Source of the DNA: Halalkalibacterium ligniniphilum
GTDB lineage: Bacteria > Bacillota > Bacilli > Bacillales > Bacillaceae_D
Reading direction: 5' to 3'
Length of the DNA: 64,000 nt
Assembly: GCF_000334155.1 (NCBI RefSeq)
Contig: NZ_ANNK01000076.1
Location: 26,170-90,169, forward strand
The position numbers and the translations under genes were made by a program. The notes beneath the pieces were generated by a model. That model did not search any database. It was given only the letters and a program-made list of their open reading frames with translations, and was not told the origin of the DNA. Of this stretch, positions 17,818 to 28,706 are shown piece by piece; position 1 is the stretch's first letter; the number at the start of each line of letters is the position of its first letter.

Positions 17818-20580
17818 ATGGACTTTAAAGAAACCTTATTGATGCCGCAAACTGAATTTCCAATGCGCGGTAACCTACCGAAGCGCGAGCCAGAGATACA
17901 AGCAAAATGGGAAGAGTCAAAAATTTATGAAAAAGTGCAAAAAAGAACGGAAGGAAGGCCACTATTTGTTTTACATGACGGGCCCCCGTATGCAAACGGA
18001 GACATCCATATTGGTCATGCTTTGAATAAGGTATTAAAAGACATGATCGTTCGTTACAAGTCAATGAGCGGTTTTCATGCTCCATATGTTCCTGGTTGGG
18101 ATACACATGGATTGCCGATTGAAACGGCATTAACGAAATCTGGAAAAGTCAACCGCAAATCAATGAGTGTTGCTGAATTTCGTGTTCTTTGTGAGGAGTA
18201 TGCGCGTAAACAAATTGACAGACAACGAGAGCAATTTATGCGCTTAGGGGTTCGAGGCGATTGGTGGAATCCATATGTGACCCTTGATAAGGAATATGAA
18301 GCACAGCAAATTAAAGTCTTTGGAGAAATGGCAAAGAAAGGTTTTATTTACAAAGGGAAAAAGCCTGTTTATTGGTCTCCATCATCTGAGTCTGCCTTAG
18401 CTGAAGCTGAAATTGAGTATCATGATAAGCGCTCCCCATCCATTTATGTTGCTTTTCCTGTAAAAGATGGGAAAGGGGTATTGGATGAAAGCGTGAAAAT
18501 TGTCATTTGGACAACGACCCCATGGACCATTCCTGCAAACTTAGGAATTGCGGTGCACCCTGATCTTGAGTATAGTGTTGTAAAAGTAAATAATGATTCG
18601 TTTGTTGTGGCTTCAGGATTGCTTGAACAGCTACAATCAGAGCTTGAATGGAACAATGGTGAAGTTGTCAAAACGTTAAAAGGGTCAGAGCTCGAATATG
18701 TTGTGGCGAAGCATCCATTTTATGATCGGGAATCCCTTGTGATGTTAGGGGATCATGTGACGCTGGATGCTGGTACTGGATGTGTTCATACAGCTCCTGG
18801 TCATGGGGAAGAAGATTACATTGTTGGTCAAAAATATGGTCTCGATGTTTTATGTCCGGTCGATGATAAAGGGTACATGACAGAAGAGGCGCCAGGCTTT
18901 GAAGGTCTGTTTTATGATGAGGCTAATAAGCCAATCACTGAAAAGCTAGATGAAGTGGGGGCGCTCTTAAAATTAACCTTTATTACACACTCCTATGCTC
19001 ATGATTGGCGGACAAAAAAGCCAGTGATTTACCGTGCTACTGCTCAATGGTTTGCTTCAATTGAAAACTTCCGTCAAGAGCTTCTCGCAGCAATAGAAAG
19101 TGTGGAGTGGCTACCAGCATGGGGTGAGACTCGTTTGTACAATATGGTTCGTGACCGAGGTGACTGGTGTATTTCTCGTCAACGTGCCTGGGGTGTGCCG
19201 ATTCCAGTCTTCTACGGTGAAGACGGTGAACCGATTATTACGGATGAGACGATTAATCATGTGTCTGAATTGTTCCGTGAGCATGGTTCAAACATCTGGT
19301 TTGAGCGTGAAACGAAGGATTTGCTTCCTGAAGGCTTCACATCTGAGCATAGTCCTAATGGTATTTTTACCCGTGAAATGGACATTATGGATGTCTGGTT
19401 TGATTCAGGTTCATCTCATCAATCTGTGTTAGTGGAACGAGAGGAGCTCCAGCGTCCGGCAGATATGTATTTAGAAGGATCAGATCAATATCGCGGCTGG
19501 TTCAATTCCTCCTTATCAACAAGTGTCGCTGTGACTGGTAAGGCGCCTTATAAAGCGGTGTTAAGTCACGGCTTTGCTCTTGATGGTGATGGGCGGAAAA
19601 TGAGTAAGTCACTTGGAAATGTTGTGATTCCAAATGATGTGATGAAACAGCTTGGTGCAGATATTCTGCGTTTATGGGTGGCCTCTGTTGACTATCAAGC
19701 AGATGTCCGTGTGTCCGATAAAATTTTAAAGCAAGTGTCTGAAGTGTACCGTAAAATTCGTAATACCTTCCGTTTCTTGTTAGGGAACCTACATGATTTT
19801 GATCCAAGTGTTCATCGTGTTTCCACAGATGCCTTATCTGGTGTGGACAAATTCATGCTTGTTAAGCTTAACCGCTTAATTGATGATGTAAAAGAAGCGT
19901 ACAATCTTTATCAATTTTCAAGCGTTTATCACTCCATTCATAACTTTTGCACGATTGAATTAAGTTCCTTTTATATGGATTTGGCCAAGGACACCCTTTA
20001 CATTGAGCATGCAGACCACCCTGATCGTCGGGCAATTCAAACGGTCATGTATGACGTGCTAGTGTCTTTAACGAAGCTATTGTCACCGATTATCCCTCAT
20101 ACAGCTGATGAAGTATGGGCTTATATTCCTGGGATTGAAGTAGAAAGCGTCCAATTGACTGACATGCCGGAAGCACAAAACTTTGGTGATGTGACGTCTC
20201 TTGAAGAGAAATGGGATGCGTTTATGAACGTTCGTAACGATGTTCTGAAAGCTCTTGAAAATGCTCGGAATGAAAAGATAATTGGGAAATCCTTGACAGC
20301 AGCGATTGTTCTTTATCCAGATGGAAAGGTTCGGGAGCTGTTAGAAAGCGTTGACCGTCTAGAAAAGCTATTTATCGTCTCTAATGTAACCATTGCTGGT
20401 AGCAAGCAAGAGGCCCCTGAGCCAGCGGAAACATTTGATGAGCTTGCAATTGTTGTTAAAAAAGCAGAAGGTGAGACATGTGAGCGCTGTTGGGTTGTAA
20501 GCCCGACGGTTGGCAAAAACGAACAGCATCCAACCCTTTGCGCAGATTGTGCTGAAACAGTAACTAAATATTATGCATAG
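17818..20580 (+). CDS. ileS: Isoleucyl-tRNA synthetase
   Basis: Class I aminoacyl-tRNA synthetase, 920 residues (921 in B. subtilis), ATG 17818 after TAGGAGG. The HIGH signature is in [12 protein letters not shown] at about residue 62, and the KMSKS signature is in [10 protein letters not shown] at about residue 594. The CP1 editing domain lies between them ([15 protein letters not shown]). The C-terminal zinc finger has Cys pairs in CERCW and CADCAE, typical of the bacterial mupirocin-sensitive type. A T-box regulates it and a terminator follows. Confidence 0.98.
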   Translation: MDFKETLLMPQTEFPMRGNLPKREPEIQAKWEESKIYEKVQKRTEGRPLFVLHDGPPYANGDIHIGHALNKVLKDMIVRYKSMSGFHAPYVPGWDTHGLPIETALTKSGKVNRKSMSVAEFRVLCEEYARKQIDRQREQFMRLGVRGDWWNPYVTLDKEYEAQQIKVFGEMAKKGFIYKGKKPVYWSPSSESALAEAEIEYHDKRSPSIYVAFPVKDGKGVLDESVKIVIWTTTPWTIPANLGIAVHPDLEYSVVKVNNDSFVVASGLLEQLQSELEWNNGEVVKTLKGSELEYVVAKHPFYDRESLVMLGDHVTLDAGTGCVHTAPGHGEEDYIVGQKYGLDVLCPVDDKGYMTEEAPGFEGLFYDEANKPITEKLDEVGALLKLTFITHSYAHDWRTKKPVIYRATAQWFASIENFRQELLAAIESVEWLPAWGETRLYNMVRDRGDWCISRQRAWGVPIPVFYGEDGEPIITDETINHVSELFREHGSNIWFERETKDLLPEGFTSEHSPNGIFTREMDIMDVWFDSGSSHQSVLVEREELQRPADMYLEGSDQYRGWFNSSLSTSVAVTGKAPYKAVLSHGFALDGDGRKMSKSLGNVVIPNDVMKQLGADILRLWVASVDYQADVRVSDKILKQVSEVYRKIRNTFRFLLGNLHDFDPSVHRVSTDALSGVDKFMLVKLNRLIDDVKEAYNLYQFSSVYHSIHNFCTIELSSFYMDLAKDTLYIEHADHPDRRAIQTVMYDVLVSLTKLLSPIIPHTADEVWAYIPGIEVESVQLTDMPEAQNFGDVTSLEEKWDAFMNVRNDVLKALENARNEKIIGKSLTAAIVLYPDGKVRELLESVDRLEKLFIVSNVTIAGSKQEAPEPAETFDELAIVVKKAEGETCERCWVVSPTVGKNEQHPTLCADCAETVTKYYA

Positions 20581-20588
20581 CATTTCAT

Positions 20589-20618
20589 GAGGCTGTCATG
20601 CGACGGCCTCTTTTTTTT
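20589..20618 (+). terminator. Intrinsic terminator after ileS
   Basis: GAGGCTGTC pairs with GACGGCCTC around ATGC with one mismatch, and is followed by eight T. Confidence 0.9.
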
Positions 20619-20742
20619 GGTAAGAAATGAAATGTAATCTACGTTTATTTAACAAATGTTGTTTTGTCTAAGCCTTTGAGATTCGGAAACACTAAGGAGG
20701 AAAGACTACACAAATGTAGTGTTTTCAAGGGGGAGGGATTTG

Positions 20743-21405
20743 ATGCGTCAATATGATCAGATTCAAAAACAGCTGCAAAATCGAAAAGAAGCACTGGCAC
20801 ATCGAATGAGGCAAGCGGGGGAATTAAACGTTCGAGCCCCGTCAGCATCTGCTTCCTTTTCAACGGGAGAGCTTTCACAATACGATAATCATCCAGCTGA
20901 TACAGCGACAGACCTATATGAACGGGAAAAGGATCTTGCCTTGTATGAGCAAATGGAGCGGGAGTATGAAGAGGTATCCTACGCATTAGAAAAAATAGAG
21001 CAAGGAACGTACGGAATGTGTGAAGTGACAGGTAAGCCGATTCCTCTAGAACGGTTGGAGGCGAATCCGACAGCGCGTACAATCGTTGAATATGGAAATG
21101 GCCGCCTTCCGAAGCACCGGCCTGTGGAAGAAGAGGTTCTTACAGGCTTTGAGCAATTTCACTATGATGATGACGATGCAGAAACAGAGTTTGATGCCGA
21201 AGATGCGTATCAAGCAGTTGCTCGATTTAATGAAAATGATATGACGTTTGAGGATGCATCGCTTGATGATGAAGACGAGCTAATAGGGTATGTTGAGGAA
21301 CTTGAAGCTTTTGTGTCCACAGGGATTGAAGGATATCGCGGAGCGGAGCATGTTGATTTCCAGCGCAATGTTCATTACGACCACTATTTAAACGATTCGT
21401 TATAA
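20743..21405 (+). CDS. ylyA: DksA/TraR-like RNA polymerase-binding protein (YlyA/YteA type)
   Basis: 220 residues from ATG 20743 after GGGGGAGG. The N-terminal half is a coiled coil (about residues 1-80) and the conserved segment YGMCEVTGKPIPLERLEANPTA follows at about residues 86-108. Only one of the four zinc-finger cysteines of DksA remains, as in the YteA family. The C-terminal 90 residues are strongly acidic. The place between ileS and lspA is that of B. subtilis ylyA, which binds RNA polymerase and tunes SigG-dependent genes. The symbol is positional; the length fits YteA equally well. Confidence 0.75.
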   Translation: MRQYDQIQKQLQNRKEALAHRMRQAGELNVRAPSASASFSTGELSQYDNHPADTATDLYEREKDLALYEQMEREYEEVSYALEKIEQGTYGMCEVTGKPIPLERLEANPTARTIVEYGNGRLPKHRPVEEEVLTGFEQFHYDDDDAETEFDAEDAYQAVARFNENDMTFEDASLDDEDELIGYVEELEAFVSTGIEGYRGAEHVDFQRNVHYDHYLNDSL

Positions 21406-21415
21406 TTCAGCCACG

Positions 21416-21444
21416 AAGTAGGGGGACACTCCCCCTACTTTTAT
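21416..21444 (+). terminator. Intrinsic terminator between ylyA and lspA
   Basis: A perfect 10-bp stem, AAGTAGGGGG with CCCCCTACTT, loop ACACT, followed by TTATG. The T-run is short but the stem is very stable. Confidence 0.75.
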
Positions 21445-21491
21445 GCTACAATGCTAACGTATGGAAAGAAGCTTAGATCGGAGGAAGAACG

Positions 21492-21965
21492 TTGCCGTAT
21501 TACCTTTTAGCCGTTATCATCATTATCCTTGACCAAGTAACAAAGTGGATCATCGTAACGTATATGGAACTTTCAGAATCAATCCCTATTATTGAAAATT
21601 TCCTTTACATTACATCCCATCGTAATCAAGGGGCAGCTTTTGGTATTTTACAAGGTCAAATGTGGTTTTTCTATATCGTCACCATTATTGTGATCATCGG
21701 AATTGTCTATTATATGGAAAAAGAAGCGAAATACGATCGTCTTTTTGGTACTGCACTTGGACTTGTTTTGGGTGGTGCAATCGGGAACTTTATTGACCGT
21801 GTGTTTCGTGGTGAAGTCGTCGATTTTATTAATACGTATATTTTTACATACAATTTTCCGATCTTTAACGTTGCGGATTCTGCACTTTGTATCGGTGTAG
21901 GAGTATTATTTGTGAAGCTTCTTTCTGATGAGCGGAAAGAGAAAGCAAAGAAGGAGAAAAAATAA
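21492..21965 (+). CDS. lspA: Lipoprotein signal peptidase (signal peptidase II)
   Basis: Membrane aspartyl protease that cleaves prolipoprotein signal peptides after lipidation. TTG 21492, 7 bases after GGAGGAAG, gives 157 residues (154 in B. subtilis). Four hydrophobic segments are present. The two catalytic aspartates are in GNFIDR and NVADSA, with the family motifs DQVTKW and RNQGAAFG. The stop codon overlaps the ylyB start (TAATG). Confidence 0.96.
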   Translation: MPYYLLAVIIIILDQVTKWIIVTYMELSESIPIIENFLYITSHRNQGAAFGILQGQMWFFYIVTIIVIIGIVYYMEKEAKYDRLFGTALGLVLGGAIGNFIDRVFRGEVVDFINTYIFTYNFPIFNVADSALCIGVGVLFVKLLSDERKEKAKKEKK

Positions 21966-22885
21966 TGGAACAGCAATTTGAATGGGTCGTTACGAGTGAC
22001 CAAAAAGAGGAACGAATTGATAAGCTCGTCACATCGTTACATGAAAACTGGTCACGGACTCAAGTCCAGCAATGGGTAAAAGAAGGTCATCTTCATGTTA
22101 ATCATAAGCCAGTAAAGTCCAACTATAAAGTTGAGGAAGGAGACCTGTTGACGCTGATCATACCGGAACCAGAACCAATCGAGGTAGTCCCCGAGAATAT
22201 TCCTCTTGATATTGTGTTTGAGGATGAAGATGTGATTGTTGTGAACAAACCAAGAGGAATGGTCGTTCATCCCGCACCAGGTCATTCGTCAGGTACACTT
22301 GTTAATGGTTTAATGTATCATTGTAAGGATTTATCAGGGATAAATGGTGTCATTCGTCCAGGAATCGTTCATCGCATTGATAAGGACACATCAGGGCTTT
22401 TGATGGTTGCCAAAAACGATCGTGCCCATGAGTCACTTGTCAATCAATTAAAAGCAAAAACGACGAAACGTGTCTATCAAGCCATTGTTCATGGAGTCAT
22501 TCCCCATGATCATGGAACGATCGACGCACCAATTGGCCGTGATAAGAAAGATCGTCAAAGTATGACGGTGACAGAAGAAAATAGCCGCGAGGCTGTTACT
22601 CACTTTTCTGTGCTCGAGCGCTTTCAAGAATACACATTTGTTGAATGTCGTTTGGAAACGGGACGAACACACCAAATTCGCGTGCATATGAAATACATTG
22701 GTTTTCCACTAGCTGGCGATCCAAAATATGGTCCGAGAAAAACATTGCCAATTGGTGGTCAAGCCCTACATGCCGCTGAACTTGGCTTCACCCACCCACG
22801 CACAGGGGAAGAGTTAGCGTTTCAAGTGGAGATGCCTGAAGATATGAAAGGGCTCCTTATGGCTCTTCAAAAAATAAACGATTGA
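21965..22885 (+). CDS. ylyB: RluA/RluD-family pseudouridine synthase YlyB
   Basis: 306 residues. An N-terminal S4 domain (about residues 15-75) precedes the RluA-type catalytic domain, with the active-site aspartate in HRIDKDTSGLLMVAKN and the motifs VVNKPRGMVVHPAPGH and ETGRTHQIRVH. The target is probably 23S rRNA, by analogy with RluD. Its stop codon overlaps the -35 element of the pyr operon promoter. Confidence 0.92.
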   Translation: MEQQFEWVVTSDQKEERIDKLVTSLHENWSRTQVQQWVKEGHLHVNHKPVKSNYKVEEGDLLTLIIPEPEPIEVVPENIPLDIVFEDEDVIVVNKPRGMVVHPAPGHSSGTLVNGLMYHCKDLSGINGVIRPGIVHRIDKDTSGLLMVAKNDRAHESLVNQLKAKTTKRVYQAIVHGVIPHDHGTIDAPIGRDKKDRQSMTVTEENSREAVTHFSVLERFQEYTFVECRLETGRTHQIRVHMKYIGFPLAGDPKYGPRKTLPIGGQALHAAELGFTHPRTGEELAFQVEMPEDMKGLLMALQKIND

Positions 22886-22910
22886 CAAGAGTAGCGAAGT
22901 TTGTCATACT
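22882..22910 (+). promoter_or_regulatory. SigA promoter of the pyr operon
   Basis: Consensus TTGACA (22882-22887), a 17-base spacer, then CATACT (22905-22910). The -35 element contains the ylyB stop codon TGA at 22883-22885. Confidence 0.85.
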
Positions 22911-22931
22911 TGCTAGTAACAAGATATGAGA

Positions 22932-23044
22932 TTCTCCTTTAACGTCAGTCCAGAGAGGCTGAGAAGGAATAGAAGCGCCTATTTGTGATTGTAGGTTTCT
23001 TATGCGCATGTTCACCCTTCTGCCTCTAAACAGAAGGGTTTTTT
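22932..23044 (+). promoter_or_regulatory. PyrR attenuator 1 (5' leader)
   Basis: A PyrR-binding hairpin has CTCCTT and AAGGA stem strands with the loop AGTCCAGAGAGGCT (22947-22960), which fits ARUCCNGNGAGGYU at every position. It is followed by a terminator, ACCCTTCTG with CAGAAGGGT plus T-run, at 23014-23044. PyrR bound with UMP should favour this terminator. Confidence 0.92.
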
Positions 23045-23080
23045 AATGAGTAAAAGGAGACAATCTTCTTGTGGAGGTGA

Positions 23081-23629
<549 letters not shown>

Positions 23630-23630
23630 G

Positions 23631-23737
23631 CTTACCTCTTTAAACCAGTCCCGTGAGGCTGCTAAGAGGTACACTCCTTCTGTGCTATTTGCTACAGAAT
23701 ACGTGTAACCTCTTTGTCTAGGGCAAGGAGGTTTTTT
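23631..23737 (+). promoter_or_regulatory. PyrR attenuator 2 (pyrR-pyrP)
   Basis: The loop AGTCCCGTGAGGCT (23647-23660) matches the PyrR consensus fully, within a stem of ACCTCTT and AAGAGGT. The terminator pairs AACCTC with GAGGTT at 23707-23733, followed by TTTT. Confidence 0.9.
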
Positions 23738-23775
23738 GTTTGACAACGATGAAATCAACGCTAGGAGGAGTATAA

Positions 23776-25101
23776 ATGGCAGCACAACAAAAAGACGTAG
23801 GCGTTCAAGAAATTCCACGAGGGGATAAATGGTTCATTCTTAGTTTGCAGCATCTATGTGCGATGTTTGGAGCAACCATCTTGGTTCCTTTTCTCGTCGG
23901 ATTGAGTCCTGCGGTGGCACTCGTTTCAAGTGGACTTGGAACACTTGCTTATTTACTCGTAACAAAAGGTCAAATCCCTGCTTACTTAGGCTCATCCTTT
24001 GCCTTTATCGCACCAGTTATTGCAGCGACAACCCTTGGAGGGCCAGAAGGGGCGATGTTAGGAAGCTTTTTTGCAGGACTTGTCTATGGGGTTGTTGCCC
24101 TTCTCATTAAAACAAGTGGTGTCAGATGGATTTTTGCGATTTTACCACCGATTGTTGTCGGTCCTGTTATTATGGTTATCGGTTTGGGGCTAGCAGCAGT
24201 AGCGATTAACATGGCGATGAATGACCCAGCAACTGAGGCTTACAGTAGCACACACTTCATGGTAGCCCTTGTAACATTAGGAATTACAATTCTAGCCTCA
24301 ATGTTTCTAAAAGGATTTCTTGGTCTTGTACCTATCTTGTTTGGAATTATAGGAGGTTATCTTGTCGCTCTATCCGTTGGACTTATCGATACGACACCAA
24401 TCGGAGAAGCGAACTGGTTTGAAGTACCAGGTTTTATCGTCCCGTTTGTCTCCTATACACCACAGTTTTCTTGGGAGATTTTGTTTATCATGGTACCTGT
24501 GGCGGCCGTGACGCTTGCAGAACACATTGGTGACCAAATGGTGCTTAGCAAAATTGTTGGGAAAAATTTTATTAAAAAACCAGGCTTGCATCGCTCTATT
24601 TTAGGAGATGGACTCGCGACAATCGTTGCTTCACTCATTGGAGGTCCACCCAATACAACATATGGAGAAAATATCGGAGTTCTTGCGATTACACGAGTAT
24701 TTAGCGTGTTCGTCATCGGTGGAGCTGCAGTGTTGGCAATATTCTTCGGATTTATTGGGAAATTTTCCGCACTCATTTCGACAATTCCGACAGCTGTCAT
24801 GGGTGGTGTTTCCATTCTCTTATTCGGAATCATTGCTTCTTCAGGATTGCGGATGATGATTGATAATGAAATCAACTTAGGTGAAAAGCGCAACTTAATC
24901 ATTTCGTCCGTTATCCTTGTCATTGGAATCGGTGGAGCATTTATTCAAGTGTCAGATACGGTTCAAATTGCAGGAATGGCCCTAGCAACAATAATAGGTA
25001 TCGTGTTGCACGCGATTTTACCAAACAAAGAAGTGAGCTACGGAAAACATTCCTTGTTTGAAGAAAAGGCTAGTTCAGACGGTAATGACGCCGCTGCATA
25101 A
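23776..25101 (+). CDS. pyrP: Uracil permease PyrP
   Basis: NCS2-family uracil/proton symporter, 441 residues with about 12-14 hydrophobic segments; ATG 23776 after TAGGAGGAG. Family motifs include the substrate-site sequence AEHIGDQM and the NCS2-like GGPPNTTYGENIGV. It imports uracil for PyrR-catalysed salvage. It lies between attenuators 2 and 3, as in B. subtilis. Confidence 0.96.
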   Translation: MAAQQKDVGVQEIPRGDKWFILSLQHLCAMFGATILVPFLVGLSPAVALVSSGLGTLAYLLVTKGQIPAYLGSSFAFIAPVIAATTLGGPEGAMLGSFFAGLVYGVVALLIKTSGVRWIFAILPPIVVGPVIMVIGLGLAAVAINMAMNDPATEAYSSTHFMVALVTLGITILASMFLKGFLGLVPILFGIIGGYLVALSVGLIDTTPIGEANWFEVPGFIVPFVSYTPQFSWEILFIMVPVAAVTLAEHIGDQMVLSKIVGKNFIKKPGLHRSILGDGLATIVASLIGGPPNTTYGENIGVLAITRVFSVFVIGGAAVLAIFFGFIGKFSALISTIPTAVMGGVSILLFGIIASSGLRMMIDNEINLGEKRNLIISSVILVIGIGGAFIQVSDTVQIAGMALATIIGIVLHAILPNKEVSYGKHSLFEEKASSDGNDAAA

Positions 25102-25118
25102 ATTCATACTTGCAACAT

Positions 25119-25233
25119 CCTTTAACGAAGGACAGAGAGACTTCAAAGGCTGTATAAAAGTAAGAGGCATGATGTGATGATTGACCCCTCTTACTTTCCC
25201 ATGCCCTGAGAGCCTCTCTCAGGGATTTTTTTG
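25119..25233 (+). promoter_or_regulatory. PyrR attenuator 3 (pyrP-pyrB)
   Basis: A hairpin with stems CCTTT/AAAGG and GAAG/CTTC (25119-25149) carries the loop sequence GACAGAGAGACT, a degenerate form of the PyrR consensus that keeps GAGAGACT. GGCATG (about 25167) can pair with CATGCC (25201-25206) as antiterminator. The terminator is CCCTGAGAG with CTCTCAGGG (25204-25224) plus T-run. Confidence 0.82.
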
Positions 25234-25290
25234 ACTAATCAGAAAGTGTAAAAATCATGATAACTTTCTGAACAAATAAAAAAAGACTAG

Positions 25291-25325
25291 GGCTTTCGCC
25301 ATTAAGGACTTGGCGAGAAGCCAAG
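25291..25325 (+). repeat. 35-nt structured element, copy A
   Basis: Begins GGCTTTCGCCATTAAGG and ends GAGAAGCCAAG; 29 of 35 bases match copy B at 59338-59372. Two alternative folds are possible: GGCTT/AAGCC enclosing CGCCA/TGGCG, or CTTGGC/GCCAAG followed by TTTT. It lies between the attenuator 3 terminator and the pyrB ribosome-binding site. I do not recognise the family. Confidence 0.55.
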
Positions 25326-25337
25326 CTTTTCTAATAA

Positions 25338-26288
<951 letters not shown>

Positions 26289-26313
26289 ACCAACCAACGA
26301 GAGGAGCAATACC

Positions 26314-27594
26314 ATGAAAACATTGCTTAAAAACGGAACGATGATCACAGCTGAAGGGGTAAAAATCCAGCAAGATCTTTTAATCAATGATGGGTTGATT
26401 GAGAAAATGGCAGACAAGATTGACGACGAAGCGGCTACAACCTATGACGTAAAGGGACAGCTTGTTAGTGCCGGGCTTGTCGATCTACACATCCATCTAC
26501 GTGAGCCAGGTGGGGAGAAGAAAGAAACAATCGAAACAGGTACAAAGGCAGCGGCAAAGGGTGGTTTTACGACCGTTGCAGCGATGCCGAATACGAGACC
26601 TGTTCCAGATACAGTCGAGCAAATGAAATGGTTGATGAATCGAATTGCTGAAACAGCTCAGGTACGTGTACTCCCATATGCAGCGATAACGACAAGACAG
26701 CTTGGCGAAGAACTTACTGATTTTAAAGGCTTGAAAGAAGCAGGTGCATTCGCCTTTACGGATGATGGAGTAGGCGTTCAATCAGCTGGAATGATGCTTG
26801 CGGCGATGAAGAAAGCAAAAGCTGCGAATATGGCCATTGTTGCCCATTGTGAAGACAACACATTGATTCAAAACGGAACGGTTCACGAAGGCGTTTTTTC
26901 TGAACGCCATGGTATTGCTGGTATCCCCTCGGTTTGTGAATCTGTACATATTGCGCGGGACGTCTTATTAGCGGAAGCTACAGGCGTACATTACCATGTT
27001 TGCCACATTAGTACGAAGGAATCGGTTCGTGTCGTCCGAGATGCAAAGCGTGCTGGAATACGTGTAACAGCAGAAGTTTCACCTCACCACTTGCTACTTT
27101 GTGATGAAGACATTCCGTCCCTTGATCCAAATTATAAAATGAATCCGCCACTCAGAGGCAAAGATGACCAAAAAGCCTTAATTGAAGGGCTACTCGACGG
27201 AACGATAGATTTTATTGCGACGGACCATGCACCTCATACGAACGAAGAAAAGCAGCAATCATTGGAGCGAGCACCGTTCGGGATTGTTGGACTCGAAACA
27301 GCTTTTCCTCTTCTTTATACTCACCTTGTACAAACTGGCACAGCCACACTCGCACAGTTACTGGATTGGCTAACAACTGCACCAGCAAAGGCATTTGGCC
27401 TTCCATACGGAGTATTAAAAGAAGGGCAAGTAGCAGATGTAACAGTCATTGACCTTGAAAGAAAAGAAAAGATTGACCCAACAAGCTTTGTATCAAAGGG
27501 AAAGAACACGCCATTCACAAATTGGGAATGCCAAGGTTGGCCAACGCTAACCTTTGTGGGTGGGAATCTCGTATGGGAAAGAAAAGAGGGATAA
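26314..27594 (+). CDS. pyrC: Dihydroorotase
   Basis: Zinc amidohydrolase that cyclises carbamoyl aspartate; 426 residues, ATG 26314 after AGAGGAG. Metal ligands are visible in the HIHLREPG motif (about residues 59-66), AHCEDN, HHLLL and TDHAPH. It is a type I dihydroorotase typical of Gram-positives. It is followed directly by pyrAA with a 3-base gap. Confidence 0.97.
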   Translation: MKTLLKNGTMITAEGVKIQQDLLINDGLIEKMADKIDDEAATTYDVKGQLVSAGLVDLHIHLREPGGEKKETIETGTKAAAKGGFTTVAAMPNTRPVPDTVEQMKWLMNRIAETAQVRVLPYAAITTRQLGEELTDFKGLKEAGAFAFTDDGVGVQSAGMMLAAMKKAKAANMAIVAHCEDNTLIQNGTVHEGVFSERHGIAGIPSVCESVHIARDVLLAEATGVHYHVCHISTKESVRVVRDAKRAGIRVTAEVSPHHLLLCDEDIPSLDPNYKMNPPLRGKDDQKALIEGLLDGTIDFIATDHAPHTNEEKQQSLERAPFGIVGLETAFPLLYTHLVQTGTATLAQLLDWLTTAPAKAFGLPYGVLKEGQVADVTVIDLERKEKIDPTSFVSKGKNTPFTNWECQGWPTLTFVGGNLVWERKEG

Positions 27595-27597
27595 TTG

Positions 27598-28686
27598 ATG
27601 AAACGACAACTGATTTTAGAAGACGGAACAGTATTTGTAGGCAAAGCATTTGGAGCGGCAGCTGAAACGACAGGAGAAGTCGTCTTTAATACAGGGATGA
27701 CAGGATATCAGGAAATTCTTTCAGACCCATCCTACTGTGGACAAATTGTCACATTAACGTACCCTCTTATTGGGAATTACGGGATTAATCGTGATGATTT
27801 TGAATCGATTTCACCCGCCATTCACGGCCTGATCGTTAAAGAGCTTGCGGAGGTGGCAAGCAACTGGAGAAGTGAAGAGTCCCTTCATGATTTACTAGAA
27901 GCGAAAGGAATCCCTGGCATGTCAGGGATTGATACACGAAAATTAACACGACTGATTCGGACGCACGGAACGTTAAAGGGAAGACTTTGCGGCATGGAAG
28001 TAGACGTAAATCAAACGGTTCAAGAGCTTCAGCAGAGTGAACTACCAAAAAATCAAGTCGCTATGGTATCGACAAAGGACCCGTATCATGCACCAGGTAG
28101 AGGAAAGCGCGTTGTTCTCGTCGATTACGGAGCAAAGCACGGGATTTTACAGGAGTTGATTCATCGTAACTGTGATGTGATTGTCGTTCCATACAACACG
28201 ACAGCTGAGGAAGTTCTTCGCCTAGGGCCTGATGGTGTTCTGTTAAGCAATGGACCAGGTAATCCAGAAGACGTGCCAGAAGGAATTGAAATGATTCGTG
28301 GCCTTCTAGGTCGTGTCCCTCTTTTTGGAATTTGCCTAGGCCATCAGCTTTTCGCCCTAGCATGTGGGGCAACGACAAGCAAATTAACGTTTGGTCATCG
28401 TGGATCAAACCACCCAGTACGAGAAATTGCGACAAATAAAATTGATATTACAGCCCAAAATCATGGCTTTACAGTTGACCGAGAGTCACTCATGAACACA
28501 GAACTAAACGTGACGCATGAAGCTGTAAATGATGGTACGGTGGAAGGGCTGGAGCATAAAACCTATCCAGCATTTAGCGTCCAATACCATCCAGAGGCAT
28601 CGCCCGGACCAGAAGATGCTAACGAGCTATTTGACCGTTTTATGACAATGATGGCCACAAATTTAAAAACAGATATTTTGGCTTAA
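27598..28686 (+). CDS. pyrAA: Carbamoyl-phosphate synthase, pyrimidine-specific, small subunit
   Basis: Glutaminase subunit that delivers ammonia to PyrAB. ATG 27598 (preceded by GAGGGA; TTG 27595 also possible) gives 362 residues. The class I glutamine amidotransferase triad is visible: Cys in [14 protein letters not shown] (about residues 237-250) and His/Glu in YHPEASPG near the C-terminus. The N-terminal domain begins [15 protein letters not shown]. Confidence 0.97.
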   Translation: MKRQLILEDGTVFVGKAFGAAAETTGEVVFNTGMTGYQEILSDPSYCGQIVTLTYPLIGNYGINRDDFESISPAIHGLIVKELAEVASNWRSEESLHDLLEAKGIPGMSGIDTRKLTRLIRTHGTLKGRLCGMEVDVNQTVQELQQSELPKNQVAMVSTKDPYHAPGRGKRVVLVDYGAKHGILQELIHRNCDVIVVPYNTTAEEVLRLGPDGVLLSNGPGNPEDVPEGIEMIRGLLGRVPLFGICLGHQLFALACGATTSKLTFGHRGSNHPVREIATNKIDITAQNHGFTVDRESLMNTELNVTHEAVNDGTVEGLEHKTYPAFSVQYHPEASPGPEDANELFDRFMTMMATNLKTDILA

Positions 28687-28706
28687 AGAAGGGGAGAGAC
28701 AAAGAG

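Noticed and set aside
20645..21082. Minus-strand frame of 145 codons opposite ylyA
   Set aside because: It overlaps a well-supported gene, has no ribosome-binding site and no recognisable family features.
24453..24923. Minus-strand frame of 156 codons opposite pyrP
   Set aside because: Shadow of pyrP with no independent coding signal.
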